A stretch of 64,000 nt of DNA, taken from NCBI GenBank assembly GCA_024213275.1, contig JANAVG010000002.1:248001-312000 (forward strand), in the 5' to 3' direction. A program made the position numbers and the translations under genes. Under the pieces are notes generated by a model. It ran no database searches. It was not told where the DNA came from and saw only the letters and a program-made list of their open reading frames with translations. Source of the DNA: Rossellomorea sp. BNER. GTDB taxonomy: Bacteria; Bacillota; Bacilli; Bacillales; Bacillaceae_B. This document shows, piece by piece, positions 44,222 through 52,028 of the stretch (its first letter is position 1; every line of letters begins with the position of its first letter).

Positions 44222-45292
44222 ATGGGAAGAACAAAAAGAATCGAAAGAAGTGCTAAGGAAATTCGTAATGTTATTGAAAATCAAGGTTTAAAATACATAC
44301 TGGTTAACAATGATTTATTTAAGTTATATAAACAAGGTAAATACAACACAGGGGAAACAATAAAGGATAAGAAGACAGGAGAAGAGAAAGATTTGATTCT
44401 AAATTTTGATGCAAGATTTTTCTCAATTTATATCGGACTCAAGTTCTTAGATCAAATTGACTTTTTCGGTTACAAAAAAGAGGTTGCTTCATTTATTAAA
44501 GAGAAATTGTCGGAGCGAAGGCTAAGAGAACGATTAGACAACCTAAAAAAAATAAAAATGCCAGTAAATAATCGATTCTCGAAAGCTGACGGTAAACATG
44601 TTCTATTGGAGAATCCTAAATCAGTAGACCTTGTTAGAAAAAGAGGGGAAATTGGATTTGAACGCAATCGAAAAGTTAAAACAGATAGATGGTTCTGCCC
44701 TTGGGATTGTAATAGAAAGCTAGTTAAAACTGAAAATGGAAAAGAATTAAAGCCTTATGACTTCTTTGCGGTTACTATCTATGATTTTGACCTGTACAGA
44801 AATGGAATATTAAATGATGAGGAATTTGTTCTCTATTTGTATCTTGTAAAATCCTATAACTCTAATGATAAGGATAAGAAGGGAATTGCTCAAACAGTTT
44901 CTAAAATTGCTGAAAACTTGAATGTAAAGAATCCTGATATTGTCCAAAAGAGGTTAGATAAGTTAGTCAATCTTAGAGTTAGAGATGCCTATTGTAATGA
45001 GGGGGAAGATTTCCCTCTATTGCAAACAACAAAGCCTAAAAATCATAATCAGAAATTGCTCACAAGGAATGAGCCGTCACTTCATTATTATCCTATTTAT
45101 AATGATACAACTATTGAAAAAATCAATAACAAGGTTGAAGCTAATGAAAAAGAGGCTGATGGAGAGTTTTGGGGTGAAGATTTAAACTCGGACAGTGACT
45201 TGAATAACTCGGACACTGAATTAATTGAGGACACTCACCTTTATAAAACGGACACCAAGATAAATAAAACGGACACTGACCATCCATTTTAG
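44222..45292 (+). CDS. Putative replication initiator with iterons in its 3' end
   Basis: This 356-residue basic protein has a probable winged helix at about residues 205-260 (LNDEEFVLYLYLVKSYN, then IAQTVSKIAENLNVKNPDI). This resembles initiators of the RepA/DnaD-like type. The C-terminal 40 residues are a repeat with period seven (NSDSD, NNSDTE, YKTDTK, NKTDTD), because they are encoded by 21-bp DNA iterons that continue past the stop. A gene for an initiator that holds its own origin is common in phages and plasmids. A CPWDC motif near residue 160 is of unknown meaning. GGAGGAA precedes the ATG. Confidence 0.65.
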   Translation: MGRTKRIERSAKEIRNVIENQGLKYILVNNDLFKLYKQGKYNTGETIKDKKTGEEKDLILNFDARFFSIYIGLKFLDQIDFFGYKKEVASFIKEKLSERRLRERLDNLKKIKMPVNNRFSKADGKHVLLENPKSVDLVRKRGEIGFERNRKVKTDRWFCPWDCNRKLVKTENGKELKPYDFFAVTIYDFDLYRNGILNDEEFVLYLYLVKSYNSNDKDKKGIAQTVSKIAENLNVKNPDIVQKRLDKLVNLRVRDAYCNEGEDFPLLQTTKPKNHNQKLLTRNEPSLHYYPIYNDTTIEKINNKVEANEKEADGEFWGEDLNSDSDLNNSDTELIEDTHLYKTDTKINKTDTDHPF

Positions 45293-45418
45293 GACACCAA
45301 CTTAATTAACTCGGACACTCACTTCTTTAAAACGGACAGTTAATTATTTATTTCGGACACTCACTTGAATTAATCGGACATTGAATTAAATAAAACGGAC
45401 ATCAATTAGTCACTGTCC
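45190..45418 (+). repeat. Array of eleven ~21-bp iterons, candidate replication origin
   Basis: GGACA recurs at 45190, 45211, 45229, 45250, 45271, 45292, 45313, 45334, 45355, 45376 and 45397, a spacing of 21 bp except once 18. Units resemble CGGACACTCACTTGAATTAA, with an AT-rich half. An inverted TGTCC stands at 45414. The first five lie inside the initiator-like gene. The sixth unit begins right at its stop, and the rest lie downstream. The spacing of two helical turns puts all sites on one DNA face. Confidence 0.88.
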
Positions 45419-45550
45419 TACTTTGAGCCTTAGAGCAGTAAGGGTTTGAAGGGTCGCGGAATCGCTATAAGAGTTTCCACAAGACAATTTACAAGATTGA
45501 TTAACAGATAGTATAGAAGACTAGTTAGAAGATTGATGAGAAGAGTTGTA

Positions 45551-45572
45551 TTAAGATTCGCTAGAATCTTAA
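45551..45572. repeat. Perfect 22-bp palindrome in the origin region
   Basis: TTAAGATTC-GCTA-GAATCTTA(A) has 9-bp arms. It is followed by CGTGT/ACACG pairing. It may be a protein site or part of the origin. The rest of 45419-45771 has no convincing gene. Confidence 0.6.
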
Positions 45573-45771
45573 TGACGTGTGATAAATGCACACGCCCTGA
45601 TCCAACTAGCGTTGTTCCAGAAATCAACAATTTTGTACGTAGTGTTAGGATTCAATTTTTACATAATCAATTAGATATTAATAATCACATAGTTGTAAGT
45701 GAGTATTCGGTTATACATAGGTTTTACATAGTCAAGTAATCTAACAATTAATCATAAGGGAGAATGCATAA

Positions 45772-48666
45772 ATGGGAAAAGGTTTAGATAAACAAATATC
45801 AATTTATAGTTTGGACACTGCTAGTTTTTATAATGAGAAGGAATATAAATTACACACTGAAATTGAAGCGTTGAAACTTGAACTGTATCTGATAAAGGAA
45901 TTGCTTAAATTATCTGGCAAAGATAAAACTAAAAAAATTACTGAAATTACAAAGAAAAATAAGAACAATCCAAAGTTAATAAATAAAGTAATTACTTCTG
46001 TTGAGGAAATTATTACACATGAACAAAGTGTTAATCTGATTAAAGGTGAACTAGCTTCTGTAAAAGAACAAAAGAAAGCATTGAGAGCTAAAAATACAGA
46101 ATTAAGAAAATCTAAAAAGGGTAAAAGTAAAGATGAGAAAGTTAAGATTGACGAAATTATCAACCATAACAAACATGAAATTGAATTTTGTAAGGTTTTC
46201 GCCACACTGTTCCAAGCAGAATTAAAGGGTATGAAAAGCCCAAAGAAAATCCTCAATGATTTAATCGAATTAAAGAAAGACAAACTTAAGAAATTATTTG
46301 ATAAAAATTCTAAGATTAGAACACTTAGAGAAGATACATTAATTATTAATAACGCAGTATCGGTATTTGATTCAGTTTTGACTAGAACAATTGGTTGTAG
46401 TAATGATGAGGGGATTTGCACAGATATTATCATTGTACAATCCTACTATTATAAAGTACTTGAGAGTCTAATCACAAAAGGATTTATTAATGCTGATGGT
46501 GATCAGTGGATTTATTATTCAAGTAGTGCTGGTCAGATTAGAAAGAAGCGTGGAGTATGGATTAAAAAGGCTTTATGGGATAAATACGAAAATAGTTTGA
46601 TGTGTGGATTAACTGAGAAGAAAATCAATGAAAAGGATGGTATTAATTTAACGAAATTCCAGGCATATAAAGCACTCACAAACTCAGCTTCAGTTAAATG
46701 GGAAGATGGCTTTGACATTAGAAGATGTGTTGTTGTAGATGACTTAACAGTAACGATTAATACTAATGTTGATTACATTAATCGTGATACATACGAAATT
46801 AAGCCTAATGAGCCAATGGATATTGAAATTGAAGTAACAGATGGTTGTGGGATTATGCGCCCTTCTGTATCAGATAAGAGTTTTATGTGTAGACTTCCAT
46901 TCGTGAAAGGTCTTTTAGTCCCGTTTCCGATAGATAAATTCTTGGAAGAACATCCTGATGCAAATGCTACAATTACTGATATTTATAATAAAGAGCATGA
47001 CATTAAAGACGTAGATATAATATTCACTAGATCACAATTCAAGCTCTATAGTTACTATAATGATTGGGAAGAGTATCAAGACTTGTTTGAGGAACATGAA
47101 TGTGAGGCAGCTAAACTTAATGAAGAAGACACTTCAGGTGAAGCAACTCTCACGTATCAAATGTTGCAAACTTTAGTTATGGAAGATGAGGAACTTGAGG
47201 AAATTGCTTCAGCAACAACGAAAGATATAGAAGGGTTAGGGAGAGATTTAGAAACAACTTTACGTATTATGGGAGTATCTGAGGATAAGGATAATAAAAG
47301 AATGAACTACTTCCAACAAGCATTGAAATTATATCCTAATCTACTCAATGACAAGCATACAAAGGAAGCTATTAGGAAAAAGAAGAGATCTTTAATATCA
47401 TCAGCTAAATCGGGGAAGTTGAGAATAGATTCAGCAAAGTATACATTTATTGTTCCTGATTTATACGCATTTGCACAGAAAATTTTTGGATTAGAGGTTA
47501 CTGGTTTATTAGAAGATGGTCAAGTGCATTGTAGATTATATAATGAAGGGGAAATTTGCACTTTAAGGTCACCTCACTTACATAGAGAATGGGGAGTGCG
47601 TGATAACACTAAAACTGAGCAAATGAAGGATTGGTATATTACGGATGGTATTTATGTATCAATTCATGACGCTTTATGTAAAATGCTCCAGTTCGATCAG
47701 GATGGGGATAAATCGCTTGTATTACAAATGGATAAGGTCGTTGAAGTTAGTGAACGTAACATGAGGAACGATAATATTTTACCTCTCTACTATAAAATGG
47801 CGAAAGCTGATCCAGATAAAATTAATCCTAAGAATCTATACAGTAGCTTAATTGAGGCATATAAAGCTACTGTAGGAGTTGTGAGTAACCAGATAAGTAA
47901 ATGCTGGAACTATTCAGAAGGTGTTGATGAAGAAGTGTTGGATGTTATTCGGTGGTTGTGTATGGAATCAAATTTCCAGATAGATCGTAGTAAGACGAAT
48001 TTCATGACGACTAGACCTAACCATGTAGATGAAATAATTAAAAAATACACGAATTTGAAGACTCCATTTTTCTTTCAATTCGCTAAAAATAAGGAAGAAA
48101 GTAAAGTTGAACCAAAGAATAACTCAACAATGAATCGTTTAATTAGCATCATAGATAAGCATAACAAAAGAATGTATTTTGCTAAAATTGCTGATAAGTT
48201 TGATTACAAGCAATTATTGAAGAATAAACGTATTAAAACAGATGATGAAGTTGCTCAAGAGATCATAGATAAGTATGAAGAGTTTAGCGAAAATATTAAA
48301 CTTATGATGAATGAAAAAGCCAAGGATGATCTTGAAAGTGGGGATGTTCTACCAGTACACAAGTTTATCAGAAAGGAACTTTTAAAGATTAAAAATAATG
48401 CACATTACGTTGCAGATGTATTGGTTAAATACTTGTATGCGGAAAAGAATTCTCCATTTAAGACCATTTTGTGGAGTTCATTTGGAAAAGAGATTGTAAG
48501 AAATATCAAAAAGAATGTACATGGTATTGTGGAATGCAAGAGTTGTAGATGTTCTATTGATAATCCTAAGAAGAATCAAGTGAGATGTGAAGGTTGTCAG
48601 AAGAAGAGAGAAAATGAGAAGTCTAAATTAGGGATGCAGAAGTTAAGGTTAATGACATCAGCTTAA
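45772..48666 (+). CDS. YonO/QDE-1-like single-polypeptide RNA polymerase
   Basis: The 964-residue protein carries the double-psi beta-barrel RNA polymerase signature LQFDQDGDKSLVL with D642, D644 and D646 (DxDGD). About 40 residues before stands LRSPHLHREWGVR, similar to the R-N-P-x-L-H segment of QDE-1-type polymerases, and WYITDGIYVSIHDAL links the two. Known relatives are YonO of phage SPbeta, a DNA-dependent RNA polymerase of about 905 residues, and eukaryotic RNA-dependent polymerases. Residues about 30-190 are lysine-rich coiled coil. A C-terminal zinc ribbon has C922, C925, C939 and C942. AAGGGAGAA precedes the ATG. It probably transcribes phage genes, but activity and template are inferred. 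Confidence 0.72.
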   Translation: MGKGLDKQISIYSLDTASFYNEKEYKLHTEIEALKLELYLIKELLKLSGKDKTKKITEITKKNKNNPKLINKVITSVEEIITHEQSVNLIKGELASVKEQKKALRAKNTELRKSKKGKSKDEKVKIDEIINHNKHEIEFCKVFATLFQAELKGMKSPKKILNDLIELKKDKLKKLFDKNSKIRTLREDTLIINNAVSVFDSVLTRTIGCSNDEGICTDIIIVQSYYYKVLESLITKGFINADGDQWIYYSSSAGQIRKKRGVWIKKALWDKYENSLMCGLTEKKINEKDGINLTKFQAYKALTNSASVKWEDGFDIRRCVVVDDLTVTINTNVDYINRDTYEIKPNEPMDIEIEVTDGCGIMRPSVSDKSFMCRLPFVKGLLVPFPIDKFLEEHPDANATITDIYNKEHDIKDVDIIFTRSQFKLYSYYNDWEEYQDLFEEHECEAAKLNEEDTSGEATLTYQMLQTLVMEDEELEEIASATTKDIEGLGRDLETTLRIMGVSEDKDNKRMNYFQQALKLYPNLLNDKHTKEAIRKKKRSLISSAKSGKLRIDSAKYTFIVPDLYAFAQKIFGLEVTGLLEDGQVHCRLYNEGEICTLRSPHLHREWGVRDNTKTEQMKDWYITDGIYVSIHDALCKMLQFDQDGDKSLVLQMDKVVEVSERNMRNDNILPLYYKMAKADPDKINPKNLYSSLIEAYKATVGVVSNQISKCWNYSEGVDEEVLDVIRWLCMESNFQIDRSKTNFMTTRPNHVDEIIKKYTNLKTPFFFQFAKNKEESKVEPKNNSTMNRLISIIDKHNKRMYFAKIADKFDYKQLLKNKRIKTDDEVAQEIIDKYEEFSENIKLMMNEKAKDDLESGDVLPVHKFIRKELLKIKNNAHYVADVLVKYLYAEKNSPFKTILWSSFGKEIVRNIKKNVHGIVECKSCRCSIDNPKKNQVRCEGCQKKRENEKSKLGMQKLRLMTSA

Positions 48667-48678
48667 ATGCACATAATG

Positions 48679-48718
48679 GCTTAAACTCCTTTATTTTCAA
48701 GGGGTTTAGGCTGTTTTT
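48679..48718 (+). terminator. Terminator after the RNA polymerase-like gene
   Basis: A 13-bp stem (GCTTAAACTCCTT with AAGGGGTTTAGGC, two G-T pairs) is followed by TGTTTTTAT. Confidence 0.85.
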
Positions 48719-49069
48719 ATAGTTTAGTAGATAAGAGTCTTTAAAGGAAGGGTAAACGTTAAGAGATCATGAAGAGAGTGTTTACTTTTTCCTCTCCTTT
48801 ATTCTTATTAAAATTGAACATTTTTATCTATCTACATCATACATGTCAATAGATGAAAAATCAACACAATTTTAATAAAAAATATCATTCTCCTGTATTA
48901 GTTTAATTTAATAATTGATTATGAGTTTAGCTACATCATGTAGTTAAGCTACTTTTTTAAATTGCAATCAGCGTCTAATGAATGAGGGGATCATTGGTTG
49001 TTGATTAGAGTTTAAAAACTCATTACCCTTTTTACCATTGAGTAAATTGGCTAGTGGCTAAAAGTTATG
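48719..49069. other. Intergenic stretch with hairpins before the rha leader
   Basis: No convincing gene is seen. It holds a hairpin GTAAAC/GTTTAC followed by TTTTT (about 48752-48790). A second hairpin TTAGCTACA-TCA-TGTAGTTAA (48927-48947) has a T6 run shortly after. A GAGTTT/AAACTC stem lies further on. These may be terminators or part of a longer structured leader of rha. No consensus promoter was found. Confidence 0.4.
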
Positions 49070-49161
49070 CCTTCAAAAACAGTGAATTAGTTAAAGGTGA
49101 GATGCTTTAACACAGCGAGGAGTTGGAGGGGTGAAACGCCCTCCTAATTCACATTTGAAGG
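49070..49161 (+). promoter_or_regulatory. Three-way-junction RNA leader that masks the rha ribosome binding site
   Basis: P1 has two perfect 8-bp parts: CCTTCAAA with TTTGAAGG, and GTGAATTA with TAATTCAC. P2 is GTTAAAG/CTTTAAC with loop GTGAGATG. P3 is GGAGGG/CCCTCC with loop GTGAAACG. The 13-nt joint ACAGCGAGGAGTT links P2 and P3. The 3' strand of P1 contains most of GAAGGAG, the Shine-Dalgarno site of the next gene. This is a likely translational control element. No known riboswitch class was recognised. Confidence 0.7.
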
Positions 49162-49173
49162 AGTAGATTGGAA

Positions 49174-49848
49174 ATGAGTAATTTAGTATTTATCAAGAAC
49201 GGACAGGTAGTAACAGATAGTTTGAAGTTGGCAAAGAAATTTGATAAGAGACACGGAGATGTAATTAGAGCTATTGAAAACCTAGAATGTAGCGAAGATT
49301 TTAACGAACGCAATTTTGCGTTGGTTAATTATGTTGATAAAAAGGGTGAAACCAGACCTAAGTACAACATGACTTATGATGGATTCGCATTTATTGCTAT
49401 GGGCTTTACAGGAAAGAAAGCAGCGAAGTTTAAAGAGGAATATATAACTGAATTTAATGAAATGAAGAAACAACTTAAAGAGATCGATATGATGATGAAT
49501 GTAAAAGGCGAATTGTCTGAAGAGGAGTATGCAAAGGTTAAATTTTCGACTTCTCAAAGAGTTAAGAGGACGTTTCTAGAAAGTCAGGATATTTTTAAGG
49601 ATTACAATAGGTTTGTTATGTATAGTCAAAAGACTATGGATACAAAGAAGCGAGTGAGGCGTTTAAATCAGATTATTGAGACCCTTAAAGCAAGAGAGGA
49701 TGAACTGTACCTCAGTAAAAGAAAAGGGTATCGTGCTGAAAGGGAAAATATTATTGAACTTACTGAAGAAATTTTAAGGGATATCAATGAGATAAATAAT
49801 CGCTCATATGGTCAAAAGTTAGGTTGGGTAAATAGGAAGATAGGTTAA
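49174..49848 (+). CDS. Phage regulatory protein of the Rha family
   Basis: The N-terminal Rha domain is clear: MSNLVFIKNGQVVTDSLKLA, then KRHGDVIRAIENLE, YNMTYDGFAFIAMGFTGKKA and KFKEEYITEFNEMKK. The C-terminal half is a long helix-rich part. Rha-type proteins act in phage regulation and can interfere with growth in some hosts. A TTG at 49168 is in frame, but the ATG at 49174 gives the normal N-terminus of the family. GAAGGAG is ten bases away and is paired in the upstream RNA stem. Confidence 0.88.
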   Translation: MSNLVFIKNGQVVTDSLKLAKKFDKRHGDVIRAIENLECSEDFNERNFALVNYVDKKGETRPKYNMTYDGFAFIAMGFTGKKAAKFKEEYITEFNEMKKQLKEIDMMMNVKGELSEEEYAKVKFSTSQRVKRTFLESQDIFKDYNRFVMYSQKTMDTKKRVRRLNQIIETLKAREDELYLSKRKGYRAERENIIELTEEILRDINEINNRSYGQKLGWVNRKIG

Positions 49849-49913
49849 TATTTTTTATTTAATTTAAGTGCATAGTTATCCTATAATTACATTATATATT
49901 AAGAAATTCAATC

Positions 49914-49950
49914 GGTCAAGGGAATTATTTTCTCTTGGCTATTTTATTTT
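49914..49950 (+). terminator. Terminator after rha
   Basis: The stem GTCAAGGG/CTCTTGGC with G-T pairs is followed by TATTTTATTTTT. Confidence 0.6.
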
Positions 49951-49976
49951 TAAATTAAAGCAAAGGGCGAATATAA

Positions 49977-50513
49977 ATGGAGAAAGAAGTTTTATTAACA
50001 CCAATACCAGGATTTCCAGATTACATTGCAGACTGTATCAATGGTCGAGTATATAGCAAACTATCAAATAAATATCTACTTCAAAACGCACGAGGAACGG
50101 GTGATAATAACAAATATCTAATGACCTCTTTACGTGATTCTGAGGGTAAATATCATCACATGTATTTACACGAAATTATTATGTCAAGTCATTTAGGAAT
50201 CATGAAGAAGGATTGGAGAGAAGCGTTTGGACAGCCTCTTGAAGTGAACCATCGTTCTAAAGATACAAAAGATTGCAGTATTCAAAATTTAGAATTAACA
50301 TCTTCTAAGGGTAACAAAGCAACTAAGGATATGGTCATAAATAAGGTTAGATTATCTATGGAAATTGCAGAACAAATTAGAGAAGAGTTTAAGACTATTA
50401 CCAAAAATAAAATTGATTGGTACAAATCCAAAGGATCTGAATTAGGTGTTACATTTAGGAGTATTCAGAATATCTGTTTAGGAAATACATACAAGGTAGT
50501 AACCAATGACTGA
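49977..50513 (+). CDS. NUMOD4-HNH homing endonuclease-like protein
   Basis: The 178-residue protein has an N-terminal NUMOD4 module (IPGFPDYIADCINGRVYSK) and an HNH core (LEVNHRSKDTKDCSIQNLEL). A possible helix-turn-helix near the end (SKGSELGVTFRSIQNICLG) could read DNA. Such free-standing endonucleases spread between phage genomes. It sits in a small cluster with no intron boundaries visible. AAAGGGCG precedes the ATG. It overlaps the next gene by eight bases. Confidence 0.88.
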   Translation: MEKEVLLTPIPGFPDYIADCINGRVYSKLSNKYLLQNARGTGDNNKYLMTSLRDSEGKYHHMYLHEIIMSSHLGIMKKDWREAFGQPLEVNHRSKDTKDCSIQNLELTSSKGNKATKDMVINKVRLSMEIAEQIREEFKTITKNKIDWYKSKGSELGVTFRSIQNICLGNTYKVVTND

Positions 50514-50730
50514 AATTGAAAGAGCAGAAGAATACGCAAATACATACATAAAAAATTATCAAAATCAAATGAATAAACTTGGATTTGCGTTTCCGATTGT
50601 AAATTATGATGCAATTGAAGAAGATGAAGATTTTATGGAAATGTTAATCCAACACATACGATTAAAAGGATATAGAGTTATGCGTGTAGATGATCCAGAT
50701 GGATTAGCATTAAAATTAAGTAGGGATTGA
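50506..50730 (+). CDS. Small phage protein of unknown function
   Basis: This 74-residue acidic protein (MTEIERAEEYANTYIKNYQN) starts inside the end of the HNH gene, so translation is probably coupled. It has a helix-rich N-terminus and a DDPDGLALKLSRD end. No family was recognised. It may belong to a set of small middle genes running to 51100. Confidence 0.65.
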   Translation: MTEIERAEEYANTYIKNYQNQMNKLGFAFPIVNYDAIEEDEDFMEMLIQHIRLKGYRVMRVDDPDGLALKLSRD

Positions 50731-50736
50731 TCACAA

Positions 50737-50904
50737 TTGAATCAACGTACAAGCAAATTAGGCTCATTAAATATTACTAACTCATGGGATTACGCAGATA
50801 CTGAGACTAAACAAGCGAAGAAACTTGAAAAGGATAATATTAAAAAGAAACGTAGGGTGTTAGAAAAGCGTGAAGTTAGGAAGATATTAAATGAAGTTGA
50901 GTGA
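50737..50904 (+). CDS. Possible small basic protein, TTG start
   Basis: A 55-residue frame starts (TTG) MNQRTSKLGSLNITNSWDYA and ends in a basic coiled region (KKKRRVLEKRE, then VRKILNEVE). AGGGATTG lies about ten bases upstream, a moderate site. It fills the space between two better frames. Its charge suggests nucleic-acid binding, but it is unproven. Confidence 0.45.
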   Translation: MNQRTSKLGSLNITNSWDYADTETKQAKKLEKDNIKKKRRVLEKREVRKILNEVE

Positions 50905-50908
50905 TAAC

Positions 50909-51100
50909 ATGAAAACTCAATCAGAGGCGTTTAGAAATGTTAGAAATCAGTTTGAGGTAGCCATGAAAGAAAAAGGTATCATCTATGAGGATATTCTAAA
51001 AATAGTAGAACCAGAAAAGATGAAAAGTAAAAAAGAAAGACAAGAACATTTAAATAAAGCAATAAAAACTTACAATAAAATCAGGTTCACTACCCTATAA
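50909..51100 (+). CDS. Small basic phage protein
   Basis: This 63-residue protein (MKTQSEAFRNVRNQFEVAMK) is helical and lysine-rich. An in-frame ATG at 50891 would overlap the previous small gene, and the ATG at 50909 begins just after that gene ends. The binding site (GTTGAG) is weak in both cases. The function is unknown. Confidence 0.55.
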   Translation: MKTQSEAFRNVRNQFEVAMKEKGIIYEDILKIVEPEKMKSKKERQEHLNKAIKTYNKIRFTTL

Positions 51101-51253
51101 GCTGACAACTCGGCTATCAACTTGAATGTGATTATCACACAAAAACTTTTCAACAAATTTTAGTTATAATACAAGATTATCCTCACTAATTGTCGGGTAA
51201 ATAAAAATAAATGATATTATATGACAAAAGTCTTGAAATTATATCAGTTAAGA

Positions 51254-51281
51254 TTGAAAATTTGTATTAATTTGGTATACT
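51254..51281 (+). promoter_or_regulatory. Sigma-A-type promoter of the toxin-antitoxin pair
   Basis: TTGAAA, a 16-bp spacer and TATACT lie 57 bp before the antitoxin start. Confidence 0.6.
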
Positions 51282-51337
51282 ATTTATAACCAATACGCAT
51301 ACTAAAACTGTTAACATTAGGTTAAAGGAGTGATGGT

Positions 51338-51499
51338 ATGTGTAACGAGGAGGAAAAAGATATGGCTACAGAAGTTCGTGAAGAAGAAAAAGTATTAGAG
51401 TTTATGGATGAAATTCAAAAAATCATCAGTCATACCATTCAAGAAAATAATCTCTCTAAAGAAGAAATTGAGAAAACATTAGATTATAAAAGAAGATGA
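51338..51499 (+). CDS. Putative antitoxin of the PIN toxin
   Basis: This 53-residue acidic protein (MCNEEEKDMATEVREEEKVL, then EFMDEIQKIISHTIQE) is followed by a four-base overlap (ATGA) with the PIN gene. AAAGGAG stands seven bases before the ATG at 51338. A second ATG at 51362 also has AGGAGGA and would give 45 residues. The small acidic partner directly before a PIN toxin is the usual type II layout. No antitoxin DNA-binding fold was recognised. Confidence 0.65.
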   Translation: MCNEEEKDMATEVREEEKVLEFMDEIQKIISHTIQENNLSKEEIEKTLDYKRR

Positions 51500-51939
51500 G
51501 TAAGAGGTATAAAGTTGTAATTGATACAAACGTATTTATAAGAGGTTGGTTTTATAATGATCTTAATTGTAGATTAATTTTAGACATGATTAAAAAACGA
51601 AAACTTTATTTAGCATTCTCTCAGGACAGTATTGGAGAACTATTGTATGTTACTAAAAACTTCTCGAGAAGACACATAAGTAATGATAGTGATAGGTTAA
51701 CTCTCCTTAACGGTATTTCTAAACTATTTTATTACGGTAGTTCAGCTAACACTGTAGGTATGGTAGATGTAGATAAAGTTATAGACAAGACCGATTTAAT
51801 GTTTGTTCATTGTGCTATTAAGTATGGTGCAGACTATATTATTTCAAACGACTTTAAAAGTGGGATGTTTAACCTAGATAGCAAGTACTCTTTTAATGTT
51901 GTAGATACTAATGAATTTATTAGATTAATAAATGAATAG
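51496..51939 (+). CDS. PIN-domain ribonuclease toxin
   Basis: The 147-residue protein has the PIN signature VVIDTNVFIRGWF at the N-terminus, with further acidic residues in DKTDLMFVHCAIKYGADYII and SNDFKSGMF. These match the metal-binding residues of COG1569-type PIN toxins, which usually cut RNA. It overlaps the antitoxin by four bases and has its own terminator. In a prophage it may stabilise the element or defend against other phages. Confidence 0.85.
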   Translation: MSKRYKVVIDTNVFIRGWFYNDLNCRLILDMIKKRKLYLAFSQDSIGELLYVTKNFSRRHISNDSDRLTLLNGISKLFYYGSSANTVGMVDVDKVIDKTDLMFVHCAIKYGADYIISNDFKSGMFNLDSKYSFNVVDTNEFIRLINE

Positions 51940-51949
51940 GATGTAACTT

Positions 51950-51978
51950 AAACCTCCCGTTAATTTGGTGAGGTTTTT
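51950..51978 (+). terminator. Terminator of the toxin-antitoxin pair
   Basis: The 7-bp stem AAACCTC/GAGGTTT is followed by TTTATTTG. Confidence 0.7.
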
Positions 51979-52028
51979 ATTTGTACTTTTAATCTTACCA
52001 ATTAATTTCTAAATCTTGTGACATACAA

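Noticed and set aside
45190-45418. CRISPR array
   Set aside because: Regular repeats with a 21-bp period leave no room for spacers, units are imperfect and no cas genes are near. Iterons explain them better.
45533-45739. 68-residue open frame in the origin region
   Set aside because: No ribosome binding site. It covers the 22-bp palindrome and has an unusual Arg-rich start. It is likely non-coding DNA.
48769-48852. 27-residue hydrophobic peptide frame after the polymerase gene
   Set aside because: It could be a type I toxin, but the binding site is poor and no antisense RNA promoter was found opposite it.
49082-49152. tRNA-like element of 71 nt
   Set aside because: It has the length and a closing stem, but no anticodon arm, no T-loop consensus and no D arm. 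It is better read as the three-way-junction leader of rha.
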